Positions 1-7,019 of a stretch of DNA of 10,619 nt are shown piece by piece. Position numbers and translations under genes: made by a program. A model generated the notes under the pieces. It saw only the letters and a program-made list of their open reading frames with translations. It was not told the DNA's origin and ran no database searches. Numbering within the stretch: the first letter of the stretch is position 1; each line of letters starts with the position of its first letter. Source of the stretch: Endomicrobiia bacterium (GTDB taxonomy: Bacteria; Elusimicrobiota; Endomicrobiia; Endomicrobiales; Endomicrobiaceae); contig BNVZ01000037.1 in the NCBI GenBank assembly GCA_025998475.1, positions 1 to 10,619 of the forward strand. The letters are read 5' to 3'.

Positions 1-1774
1 CGTGCAACAAAGAAAGCTTATCAAGACCTGTTGTAAGACCTTTGGTAAGCACAACAATAGTTGAGAAAATCATCGTTGTTGCGCCCACAACAGCGGTTCC
101 TATAAGGACAGGCTTTGCCGTAGCCTTGAAAGTATTGCCAGCTCCGTCGTTTTGCTCAAGCAATAATTTTGATTTTTCAAAAGTTGGGTTAAACCCAAAC
201 TCTTTTTTGATTTCTTTGTCTACATTTGGAATGGTTTCAATCAATGACAATTCATATACAGACTGCGCATTATCGGTAACAGGTCCGTAAGAATCAACTG
301 CAATGGTAACAGGCCCCATACCTAAAAAACCAAACGCTACAAGACCAAAAGAAAATACCGCAGGAGCCATCATTATTCCGTTTAATCCTAGAGAGCTTAT
401 TGCATAAGCAATGCCCATAAGCACTATAATTGTAATACCCATCCAATATGCACTAAAATTACCTGCAGTAAGTCCCGCAAGAACATTAAGAGATGCCCCG
501 CCGTGTCTTGAAGAACTAACAACATTCTGTACAAAGGCGCTTTTTACGGAAGTAAATAACTTGACAATTTCAGGTATAACTGCACCTGCGACAGTTCCGC
601 AGCTGATTATAAGAGAAAGCTTCCACCAAAGAGTTCCATCCCCTAAATCACCGATAATAAGATTAGAAACTATAAATGTGAATGCTACTGAAACCATTGA
701 TGTTATCCACACGAGCGATGTCAATGGAGCTTCAAAATTCATTTCATCCAAAAGAGCATACTTAATTTTTGAAATCACAGAGTTGATTCCATAAGAAAGA
801 GCGCTGGAGACAAGCATGATTAAACGCATTACAAAAATCCATACCAAAAGCTTAACCTGCAAAACAGGATCGTGCACTGCAAGAACTATAAATGTTACCA
901 ATGCAACACCCGTAACGCCGTAAGTTTCAAAACCGTCCGCCGTGGGTCCTACAGAATCGCCTGCATTATCGCCTGTACAATCTGCAATAACTCCCGGGTT
1001 TCTTGCATCGTCTTCTTTGATATCGAATACAATTTTCATTAAATCTGAACCGATATCAGCAATCTTTGTAAAAATTCCGCCTGCAATTCTAAGTACTGAA
1101 GCTCCAAGAGATTCACCAATTGCAAAACCTATAAAGCATGCGCCGGCAAAATCTGAAGGAACAAAAAGAAGAATAACAAGCATTATGAAAAGCTCTATGC
1201 TTATCAAAAGCATTCCGATACTCATACCTGCGCGAAGCGGTATTGCATAAAGAGGAAAGGGCTTTCCTCTTAAGCTTGCAAAAGCTGTTCTGGAATTTGC
1301 AAAAGTGTTAATTCTCATACCAAACCATGCTACTGTATAGCTCCCGAGAATTCCTATAATGCTGCAAAATACGATTGCGGCAACTTTAATCGCTGCAAAA
1401 TGCTCTAACCAACCAAAGTATACAACTATAATGGTAGCAAGCAAAACTTCAAGCATAATTATGAATTTGCCCTGGGTTATAAGATATGTTTTACATGTTT
1501 CGTAGATGAGTTCTGAAATTGATTTCATTGATTTATGCACAGAAAGATTTTTGATACCCAAGAAGTGATAAATTCCAAACAACAAGCCAAATATACAAAT
1601 AAGAAAACCAAATGTCAAAAGTGTTTTGCCATCAATTGTGCCTCCAAAAAAACTCACAGAAGAAAGATTAGGCATGATCAAATTTGCTTCACTTGCGAAA
1701 GACAAACTTGCAAATACAGGTAACAATCCTAAAACCGCGATAATCTTCTTAAACGAAAAAAGTTTGCTTAACAT
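1..1774 (-). CDS. hppA: Membrane-bound proton-translocating pyrophosphatase, C-terminus cut off by window edge
   Basis: Integral membrane pump that hydrolyses pyrophosphate and moves ions (H+ or Na+) across the inner membrane. An open frame of 591 codons runs from ATG at 1774 off the left edge. The family is usually about 670-800 residues, so roughly the last 100 or more are missing. The N-terminus is a signal-like hydrophobic segment (1-27), followed by many membrane helices. The catalytic block at residues 232-285 is clear: GGIFTK, ADIGSD, EDDARNP, then GDNAGDSVGPTADGFETYG, which supplies the Mg-pyrophosphate-binding aspartates. It differs from the commoner GDCAGMAADLFE form. At residue 550 the GNT-x-K motif (GNTFKAT) has lysine where K+-dependent enzymes have alanine, which predicts a K+-independent pump. 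GGGAG-like Shine-Dalgarno bases (GGGAG, 1780-1784) precede the ATG. It lies 78 bases downstream of mazG on the same strand and is probably cotranscribed. Identity is very secure; the pumped ion is inferred. Confidence 0.95.
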   Translation of the reverse strand, partial: MLSKLFSFKKIIAVLGLLPVFASLSFASEANLIMPNLSSVSFFGGTIDGKTLLTFGFLICIFGLLFGIYHFLGIKNLSVHKSMKSISELIYETCKTYLITQGKFIIMLEVLLATIIVVYFGWLEHFAAIKVAAIVFCSIIGILGSYTVAWFGMRINTFANSRTAFASLRGKPFPLYAIPLRAGMSIGMLLISIELFIMLVILLFVPSDFAGACFIGFAIGESLGASVLRIAGGIFTKIADIGSDLMKIVFDIKEDDARNPGVIADCTGDNAGDSVGPTADGFETYGVTGVALVTFIVLAVHDPVLQVKLLVWIFVMRLIMLVSSALSYGINSVISKIKYALLDEMNFEAPLTSLVWITSMVSVAFTFIVSNLIIGDLGDGTLWWKLSLIISCGTVAGAVIPEIVKLFTSVKSAFVQNVVSSSRHGGASLNVLAGLTAGNFSAYWMGITIIVLMGIAYAISSLGLNGIMMAPAVFSFGLVAFGFLGMGPVTIAVDSYGPVTDNAQSVYELSLIETIPNVDKEIKKEFGFNPTFEKSKLLLEQNDGAGNTFKATAKPVLIGTAVVGATTMIFSTIVVLTKGLTTGLDKLSLLH

Positions 1775-1852
1775 ATTATCTCCCTAGATTATTATTTTTT
1801 AGTTTGCATCTCTTCCTATAAAGGCATTTTCTTTTTATTCAATATTCTCACC

Positions 1853-2266
1853 TCACAAATTATTTTTTAGTTTACATTTTTTTAAAGCTTTTTCCTTTTC
1901 TTTTACTTTTTTCCACATAATTTCAATATCTTTTATATTTCTAACCCTATAGTTGCCAAATATATGCGGATGTCGACGTATAAGTTTTTTGTTAAGCTTC
2001 TCTATTACTCCAGCAATATTAAAATCTTTATTCTCTTTGGCAATTTGAGCATAAAACACAACATGAAGCAGAATGTCGCCAAGTTCCTCTTCGAGATTTT
2101 CTATGTCTTTACTCTTAACGGCTTGTTTAACTTCTTGCGCTTCTAAAAGCAAATGCTTTACAAGAGACTCATACGTCTGCTCTTTATCCCACATACATCC
2201 ATTTTTGGAACGCAAAGTTACAAATATTTTTAGTAGTTTATCAAATTCTTTTAAATATTTTTTCAT
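1853..2266 (-). CDS. mazG: Single-domain MazG nucleoside triphosphate pyrophosphohydrolase
   Basis: All-alpha NTP pyrophosphatase that converts (d)NTPs to NMP plus pyrophosphate, a housecleaning role in the cytoplasm. The product is 137 residues from the preferred ATG at 2266. An in-frame TTG at 2290 would add eight residues, but the ATG has an AAAGGG ribosome site (2271-2276) just upstream, so I chose it. Family motifs are in order: CMWDKEQT (usually CPWDKEQT) near residue 24, LLLEAQEV and EEELGD, which form the metal-binding acidic helices, then VVFYAQIAKE, then KLIRRHPHIFG, and a C-terminal W-x-x-VK-x-KEK. Only one MazG domain is present, about half the length of the two-domain E. coli protein, as is common in other phyla. 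The pyrophosphate it makes is the substrate of HppA encoded next, which makes the pairing sensible. No clear promoter or terminator seen. Confidence 0.93.
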   Translation of the reverse strand: MKKYLKEFDKLLKIFVTLRSKNGCMWDKEQTYESLVKHLLLEAQEVKQAVKSKDIENLEEELGDILLHVVFYAQIAKENKDFNIAGVIEKLNKKLIRRHPHIFGNYRVRNIKDIEIMWKKVKEKEKALKKCKLKNNL

Positions 2267-2340
2267 GCATCCCTTTAAAACACAGCCCAACGCAAGTCAA
2301 GTAAGTATTACCATTTCTTTACCACATCTTTTTAAACACT

Positions 2341-2799
2341 GCAGAATTTGACAAGTCTAAGACAGCTAAGCGATAGTAGAGCTAAAAACCTCAAATGATT
2401 TAGACATTTTCTCATGTCCCTTACTTTAAGCTAATCTTCTATAGCCCATCTATACTACCATAAAAAACGGCAAACACACACTAATTGTGCAACACATAAA
2501 ATACTTGAAAAAAGGAATTTTGAACATTTGCAATCTGAATGCTTTTGCGACTTAGAGACTTGGGAGATTCTTACTTAGCTCCAAAAGCCCTAATCAACCC
2601 ATCTCTTAGTCAACTCAAATGACACAACTAGACTATTGTTCAAATTAGTCAACCTATCAACAAGAGTTTCCCTACAAGATTTTCGATAATCAGTCTTATG
2701 AGCAGCAACAACAAGAGTCAGAGGTGCCCTGTTTATTGCAAAACCAGTCTTAGCTTAGTTTATCAGACTTAAAAAGCGACCGTCAATTAGATTATTATT
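2341..2799 (-). pseudogene. Decayed coding sequence, possibly IS4-type transposase tail
   Basis: One minus-strand frame keeps protein-like character over about 150 codons despite five in-frame stops. The upper part reads NNNLIDGRFLSLIN, a stop, then AKTGFAINRAPLTLVVAAHK, then TDYRKSCRETLVDRLTNLNN and onwards to TKRWVD. Further on, after stops, come YRWAIED, LKVRDMRK and LNHLRFLALLSLS. The R-W-x-I-E arrangement followed by basic residues and a leucine-rich helix resembles the R(3)E end of IS4-type DDE transposases. That assignment is tentative, and the upper part may belong to a different gene. No start codon or ribosome site is recognisable. With the next entry it fills the gap between mazG and the IS copy. 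Confidence 0.35.
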
Positions 2800-3076
2800 G
2801 TTCTTTGTACCATTTATTATTTCGCAATAGAGAAGCTAAAGCTTTATCAAGAGAAAGCAGAGTTTCTTGTATTTGCTTAAATTCATTACTATTTCTATCC
2901 AGCGAAGTTCCTGTTACCATTGAACGGTTGTGTTTTATGCAATCGTTATCTTTGACAAAAATTATATCTGTTCCATCATTTATTAAAGCAAAATGATTTG
3001 CATTCTTATCCAACGCATTTGTTCCAAGCGCAGAAAATGGTTTTCCAGCCCCAATAAGATGGTATATGATTAGATA
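2795..3076 (-). pseudogene. Unrecognised ORF remnant next to the IS copy
   Basis: An open minus-strand frame runs from just after a stop at 3077-3079 to a stop at 2795-2797. It reads through YHLIGAGKPFSALGTN, HFALINDGTDIIFVKDND and SLLRNNKWYKEQ. I do not recognise the family. The composition is soluble and mixed-charge, and looks more like protein than chance. There is no ATG with a ribosome site: the only in-frame candidate is a TTG at 3013, without a convincing Shine-Dalgarno sequence. Its upstream side lies about 20 bases from the IS terminus at 3100. It could be the 3' part of a gene interrupted by the insertion, or a chance open frame. Confidence 0.3.
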
Positions 3077-3099
3077 TTAAATCTGCCTGTAAAACAACA

Positions 3100-4134
3100 T
3101 TAGACCTCTTGCATAACTTGAGTATTAAATTTTAGAATTACAAACACCTGAAACTCAAGTTAAATCGCAGTCCAAAGCGTCTTTTACGGTTTCTATGTCT
3201 ATTCTGTACTATCGGCACTTATGGATACATACTACATCTTTGAACCTTTTAACAAATACTTTAATGTTTTCTACTATAATCATCTGATAAATCTTTCTAT
3301 TTAACTCCTTATCTTCTTTTGTCAGCTTTTTAGTGTTTGTTTGATCTCTTTTTGGGGGTTAGTGTGTTTGTATGTATTTTGCCTAAGGCCTACTAAACTG
3401 TATCTGCCATGTATCTTATTGTCTTTCTTTGCATAAATACATGCCTACTAAAATAAACTAAAATCGTGCTCCTTGCCCTATTATCGCTGTGCATATTACT
3501 TGCTTGTCTTTAATTTAACTACTACCAACGGTTATTGTATGTCCTATTATTCTTTTCGCTTTCGCCACTTTCGCTGTTTTTTTAGGTCTTTGCGTCAATC
3601 TCTACCATAATCACTACTACTGCTACTTCTAGCGCTTTGTTTATCAATACCTATTCCCATCTAGTATATTCCCCACTACTCATTAATGCTTCTTGTGCAT
3701 ACCCTATGTCTATATCCACAACTTTTGCTGACATTGTAGCTGTCTCAAGTGACAATATGTCCGAATACTCTATCGTCCTATATATAGCACAACTTTCACT
3801 GACATTGTAACTGTCTCCTACGATAATTATGTCCTAATACCCTATGTCTATATTCACAACTTTTGCTGACATTGTAACTCTCTCTTGTGACAATATGTTT
3901 AGGCATTGCCCTAAAGTATTCAAAACATCATCTTTACAATATTCTCTGTACTCAATTTTCTCTTTGCTCACCTACTTGTCCTATCTTTTCTTACTCCCGA
4001 CTATCCTTTGTTTTATCAAATGCTTTCTTTACTCCCATTAATACTAAACCCATTCCACCCGACCCACATGCTTTCTTTTTCTGTTTCATAGTACTTCTAT
4101 TGTACTTTTATACGTTAGTTATTAAGAGGTCTAA
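3100..4134 (-). mobile_element. Complete but dead IS5-family (HARBI1-like) insertion sequence, copy 1
   Basis: A 1035-base element bounded by inverted termini TTAGACCTCTT (3100-3110) and AAGAGGTCTAA (4124-4134). If the true ends are GACCTCTT, the flanking bases are TA on both sides, consistent with a TA target duplication. Read on the minus strand, with shifts between frames, it retains an IS5-family transposase. It shows KLSTENIV (helix-turn-helix entry), SYNVSES (recognition helix), IMVEID (first catalytic Asp region) and a KEDKELNRKIYQMIIVENI-like C-terminal helix. It then has VKRFKD, and a tail ALDCDLT corresponding to the family's LRFNL. Many stops and frameshifts kill the ORF throughout. 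The same lesions are found in the copy at 9534. Confidence 0.8.
3700..3882 (-). repeat. Three-unit internal tandem array of IS copy 1
   Basis: Read on the minus strand, units begin at 3882, 3815 and 3744. Each opens with a version of GACAGCTACAATGTCAG, giving spacings of 67 and 71 bases. The units alternate between an A type (continuing CAAAAGTTGTGGATATAG) and a B type (continuing TGAAAGTTGTGC), order A-B-A. The 71-base B unit carries extra bases in an ATATATA stretch. The repeated bases derive from the DSYNVSES recognition-helix codons of the transposase. Confidence 0.8.
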
Positions 4135-4233
4135 TGTATGAATCATATGCAACCAAGGCCTTATAGATTACTTTATGAAGTGACTAAAACATCCATATCA
4201 CGGTATTATAGACAAAGACCAAGTATAATCCTA

Positions 4234-4282
4234 TGGATAGTACCTACCGCCCCCCCCTCACTGAAAATGGAGGGAGGTATCC
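4234..4282. other. Poly-C tract within an imperfect inverted repeat
   Basis: Arms GGATA...ACCTACCGCC and GGAGGTATCC can pair with a bulge and a few mismatches around a loop containing CTCACTGAAAATG. The left arm continues into a run of eight C (4250-4257), striking in an otherwise AT-rich spacer. There is no T-run on either side, so it does not look like a standard intrinsic terminator, although it lies downstream of the minus-strand lipoprotein gene. Apart from this and the duplicated segment at 4316, I see nothing in the 4135-4370 spacer. Confidence 0.4.
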
Positions 4283-4315
4283 AATATATTATGAATTAAA
4301 TAAATTCCCTACCGT

Positions 4316-4462
4316 ACTCTGTCAGCAATATCTTAATTTTTTTACTCAATGACGGTGCTAGTGGCACGTATCATCGTTGATAATCAGGCGGTGGCCCGGG
4401 CGGCGGAACTCTGTCAGCAATATCTTGATTTTTTTTACTCAATGACGGTGCTAGTGGCACGT
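4316..4462 (-). repeat. Direct duplication of the lipoprotein gene 3' end, 92-base offset
   Basis: The segment 4408-4462 lies inside the lipoprotein gene and encodes its VPLAPSLSKKNQDIAD part. It recurs almost unchanged at 4316-4369, beyond the stop codon. The copies differ by one substitution and by one base in the T run (eight against seven). The 92-base offset is not a multiple of three and the downstream copy is out of frame, so it is now untranslated. It shows the locus is prone to slippage-type duplication. Confidence 0.85.
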
Positions 4463-4907
4463 CTCCACTTTGTCCTAATACATCCTGATCCTGCTTAGTT
4501 GGTTTTTTAATTGGATCATGATTATATGGATAAGTAAGTACATGCTTAGTTTGTTTAAATGAATCATAATAATTAGTTGGTTTTTTATACGATGATTCAA
4601 CCTTAGTTGGTTTAAATGAATCATAATAATTAGTTGGTTTTTTATACGATGATTCAACCTTAGTTGGTTTAAATGAATCATAATAATTAGTTGGTTTTTT
4701 ATACGATGATTCAACTACCGCTGATGCCAGTTCATATTTAGAAGATGATTTAACTGATCCATCCGTTAATGCCGGTCCACATTTAGAAGATGATTTAACT
4801 GATCCATCCGCTAATGCCAGTTCACATTTAGAAGATGACTTACACGAATTTAACATCATCAGACCAGACAACATAATCACGTTTAATAACATTGTTTTCG
4901 CTTTCAT
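4371..4907 (-). CDS. Repeat-built putative lipoprotein
   Basis: A 178-residue protein of no family I recognise. The start is secure: AAAGGAG (4913-4919 area) lies about 6 bases before the ATG at 4907. Residues 1-21 form a lipoprotein signal peptide ending in the lipobox LNSC, so C22 would be lipidated and the protein anchored to a membrane, probably facing outwards. Residues 23-65 are about 2.9 copies of a 15-residue unit (KSSSKCELALADGSV type). Residues 66-122 are three copies of a 19-residue unit (ESSYKKPTNYYDSFKPTKV type), rich in Lys, Tyr, Ser and Pro. The tail 123-178 is polar and ends in a proline-rich VPPPGPPPDYQR. The whole mature part looks disordered and basic. No operon partner. 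A surface-exposed or wall-associated role is plausible but is only inference. Confidence 0.75.
   Translation of the reverse strand: MKAKTMLLNVIMLSGLMMLNSCKSSSKCELALADGSVKSSSKCGPALTDGSVKSSSKYELASAVVESSYKKPTNYYDSFKPTKVESSYKKPTNYYDSFKPTKVESSYKKPTNYYDSFKQTKHVLTYPYNHDPIKKPTKQDQDVLGQSGDVPLAPSLSKKNQDIADRVPPPGPPPDYQR
4542..4712 (-). repeat. 57-base tandem repeat, three copies, in the lipoprotein gene
   Basis: Three head-to-tail 57-base units, each encoding 19 residues. Two are identical at the protein level and the third differs only near its end (KQTKH for KPTKV). They are also nearly identical at the DNA level, including synonymous positions, which implies recent expansion. The unit length preserves frame, so copy number can change without inactivating the gene. 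Confidence 0.95.
4713..4841 (-). repeat. 45-base tandem repeat, nearly three copies, in the lipoprotein gene
   Basis: Directly after the lipidation cysteine come two full 45-base units and a 39-base partial unit, encoding KSSSKCELALADGSV, KSSSKCGPALTDGSV and KSSSKYELASAVV. They have diverged more than the 57-base set, so this array is older. Each of the first two units carries an additional cysteine (C28, C43). Confidence 0.9.
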
Positions 4908-5110
4908 AAATTCTCCTTTTAAATTTAATCTGCTAAATAAACATCAATCAAAGTTTGCAACCAAAACGGACAAAAACAGACGCTTTCCATATACAAATCC
5001 GGACAAGGACAGACCCAAAAACAACCAAAGGACTTCTACGCTAAGAGGACAACTTTTACAATTTTATATTAAACCTTTCTCTGACCCTACAATTCTGAAC
5101 TTAATTATAT

Positions 5111-5206
5111 GTTATATATTTCAAAATTTCAACTAAATCTCAAAAGTCAAAAGCGCTTTCTTCTATTTCTGTATCTGTCAGATACTGTTTTGAATCGGGA
5201 CTTGTC
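5111..5206 (-). mobile_element. IS5-family transposase C-terminal fragment
   Basis: Minus-strand translation gives SRFKTVSDRYRNRRKRF and then, after a one-base frameshift, a region corresponding to LRF...EIYN. This is the highly conserved C-terminal signature of IS5-family transposases (RFKILS-x-RYRNRRKRF-x-LRFNLIAGIYN). Only this tail survives; no terminal repeats were seen. It is closely similar at the DNA level to the plus-strand fragment at 7071-7150 and is not from the same subgroup sequence as the large copies at 3100 and 9534. Confidence 0.75.
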
Positions 5207-5435
5207 AAGAATTAGTGTCTGAAGAGTCAGGAAAAATCAAATTAAAAGCCTGTGTAATTTCATAAGCATTAGCAGCAAAACTTGAGGCGTGAGGAAACCG
5301 CTGTTTACCACTACATGAGTCTTTTTACACAAAGAAGAAAAGATTTTTGTTGGAATGTAATTTAGGGATGTGGGCAGAGAAAGTGATGGTGATTTAAAAA
5401 CAGAAAAAGAGCTTTTTTAAAAATTTACTGTGTTT
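5205..5435 (-). pseudogene. Decayed small ORF with signal-peptide-like start
   Basis: A single minus-strand frame of about 76 codons with two internal stops. It begins KFLKKLFFCF, a stop, then ITITFSAHIPK, which together resemble a basic-plus-hydrophobic signal peptide. It continues to LFFFV, a stop, then GKQRFPHASSFAANAYEITQ and a serine/aspartate-rich end. No start codon remains. I do not recognise the product, and it could be a chance pattern in AT-rich DNA. It abuts the transposase tail at 5111-5206. Confidence 0.25.
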
Positions 5436-5783
5436 TTAGGATACCTATAATTTTCTTTCATGCATTTTGTCTGACGAGGTTTTGCGGCAAGTGTAAAATC
5501 TAAAAACACATATTGGACTGTTTTTGTCGTTTATAATTGGGGTTTATAATAAAATATGGCAAAACCATAAAAAGAGATTTCATATACAAAAATATACCGT
5601 TTATTAAAAGCCCGCCATGGTTTTAATCATTTATCTTTGTTTTATAAAAATCTAATATGTTATGAGGCTCTGCAACAAGTTGAAAAGACGCACACAATTT
5701 AGTATAAGTGCATATCTTAGATCCGTGAGTTTTAAGAGTTTAAATTAAAATTGAAAAAGAAACCAGTTTAAGGCGCAGGTAAC
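5436..5783. other. Non-coding stretch with no recognised gene
   Basis: No supportable coding region, RNA gene or repeat. A TATAAT (5545-5550) follows a TTGTCG (5524-5529) with only 15 bases between them. This is a weak promoter candidate for the plus-strand genes and is not claimed as a feature. Confidence 0.4.
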
Positions 5784-6098
5784 TTGAGAAATATATTAGC
5801 AATAACAGTGATGTTTTACGTGTGCTAGCATTTGTTTTGGAGATCAGACGTTAACAATTCGCTCTGACGTTGCTCATGGAGAGGATGTTGTTGGTGATTC
5901 TGCTAGTCTAGATGGAACAGCGGATAAAGCCGGTGTATTGGTCATAGAATCCATGTATGGAAGTTACATGTGTATATAGGTAAATAAGTGGGCATGGTAT
6001 ACAGTAAAAGAAAGGGTCTTGCAGGAATGTTAAAGATTAAGTATGTATTTGGACTCACAAAGGATGGTGCATATAAATCACAAATAATTATGCGTTAA
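5784..6098 (+). pseudogene. Frameshifted small secreted-protein gene in front of yebC
   Basis: Pieces of one protein of about 105 codons appear in successive frames. From TTG at 5784 comes a signal-peptide-like LRNILAITVMFYV. After a frameshift it continues ASICFGDQTLTIRSDVAHGE and DVVGDSASLDGTADKAGVLV, then IESMYGSYMCI and a stop. After another shift it ends VYSKRKGLAGMLKIKYVFGL, TKDGAYKSQIIMR and a stop at 6096-6098. That stop overlaps the Shine-Dalgarno bases of yebC (TAAGGAG, 6096-6102), so the gene was once the upstream member of the same transcript. A short exported protein is inferred from the N-terminus; the family is not recognised. Sequencing error could explain the shifts, but two independent ones make decay likelier. 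Confidence 0.5.
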
Positions 6099-6110
6099 GG
6101 AGTTAAAAAC

Positions 6111-6866
6111 ATGTCAGGTCATAATAAGTGGGCAAGCATTAAACACAAGAAAGCTGCAACAGATGCAAAAAAAGGTAAAGTCTTCACAAAAATCATAAGA
6201 GAAATTGTAGTTGCAGCTAAAGAAGGTGGATCTCAGATTGATCATAATGCGCGTTTAAGAAAGGCTATAGAAGACGCTAGAGAAGCAAATATGCCTCAAG
6301 ATAATATAAAAAAAGCTATCCAAAGAGGTAACGGAGAAATACCTGGCGTTGCTTATGAGGAAATGGTTTATGAAGGATATGGCCCCGGTGGAGTATCCTT
6401 GATTGTCGAAATAACGACTGACAATAAAAACAGAACTGCATCAGATATAAGAAAAATATTCTCAAGTCATAGGGGAAATCTTGGCGAAACAGGATGCGTA
6501 GGCTGGATGTTTGACAGAAAAGGATACATAACCGTTAATAAATCAGTGGCAGACGAAGAAACTGTAATGAACATAGTTTTTGAAACTGGTATCGAAGATT
6601 TTAAGAGCGAGGCAGGTAGTGAAGTGTATGAAATCATTGCAACTCCAACAAAATTGGACGCAGCAAAAAACGCTTTACAAGCAAAAAATATAGAAATTTT
6701 GTCGGCTGAAATTACAATGATTCCACAAACTCTAATACCTCTCGAAGGCGAAGACGCTAAATGTATGTTGAAGCTGATGGACGAGCTTGAAGAGCATGAC
6801 GATGTTAAAAATGTTTATGCGAATTTTGATATTTCAAACGAAGAGATGGAAAAATTAGGCAATTAA
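6111..6866 (+). CDS. yebC: YebC/PmpR family translation and regulatory factor
   Basis: Complete 251-residue protein of the widely conserved YebC/PmpR (TACO1-like) family. Family members have been described as DNA-binding regulators, and more recently as ribosome-associated factors that help translation through difficult stretches such as polyproline. Which applies here cannot be told from sequence. The N-terminus MSGHNKWASIKHKKAATDAK is diagnostic, followed by KGKVFTKIIREI, NMPQDNIKKAIQRG, YEEMVYEGYGPGGV, a TTDNKNRTASDIRKIF block and GCVGWMFDRKG, all at their expected spacing. The start is fixed by TAAGGAG eight bases upstream. It is the first intact gene of the plus-strand cluster. The next gene, ruvA, is 374 bases away, with an IS remnant between them where other genomes often carry ruvC. 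Confidence 0.97.
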   Translation: MSGHNKWASIKHKKAATDAKKGKVFTKIIREIVVAAKEGGSQIDHNARLRKAIEDAREANMPQDNIKKAIQRGNGEIPGVAYEEMVYEGYGPGGVSLIVEITTDNKNRTASDIRKIFSSHRGNLGETGCVGWMFDRKGYITVNKSVADEETVMNIVFETGIEDFKSEAGSEVYEIIATPTKLDAAKNALQAKNIEILSAEITMIPQTLIPLEGEDAKCMLKLMDELEEHDDVKNVYANFDISNEEMEKLGN

Positions 6867-6907
6867 GTTATCGGACTTCTTTGCAAACTGTTCATAAATT
6901 AAGTTAG

Positions 6908-6959
6908 AAGGGAAATGGAAATAAAGGCAGAAATAAAGCACATTGTAGTAATTTCCCTT
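6908..6959 (+). other. Inverted repeat with short T-run downstream of yebC; overlaps a 34-residue ORF
   Basis: AAGGGAAAT (6908-6916) and ATTTCCCTT (6951-6959) form a perfect 9-base stem with a 34-base loop, followed by three more T. It could be a weak terminator for yebC, but the long loop makes this doubtful. The left arm also supplies an AGAAGGG ribosome-site-like sequence very close to an ATG at 6915. This opens a 34-codon frame (MEIKAEIKHIVVISLF...) ending at 7019, which I cannot assign and suspect is remnant or chance. Confidence 0.3.
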
Positions 6960-7019
6960 TTTGCAAATGGAGTGGCAGACAGGCCTTGCGGGGTGTTTAT
7001 TTGCCTCTTTTCCGAATAG

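Noticed and set aside
42..1250. Plus-strand open frames opposite hppA
   Set aside because: They are antisense shadows of a clear membrane pyrophosphatase with family motifs.
3844..4141. Plus-strand ORFs of 65 and 84 codons, and the matching minus-strand ORF at 9530-9829
   Set aside because: They are the antisense of the two IS copies; the transposase motifs are readable on the other strand.
4475..4714. Repetitive 79-codon minus-strand ORF
   Set aside because: Out-of-frame reading of the 57-base repeats in the lipoprotein gene.
4923..4951. TTGATT and TTAAAT with a 17-base gap as promoter of the lipoprotein gene
   Set aside because: The predicted transcript start would fall inside the Shine-Dalgarno sequence.
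4968..5014. Two 14-base direct repeats (GGACAAAAACAGAC and GGACAAGGACAGAC), 33 bases apart, upstream of the lipoprotein gene
   Set aside because: Short, imperfect, low-complexity purine-rich sequence; no palindromy and no further copies to support an operator.
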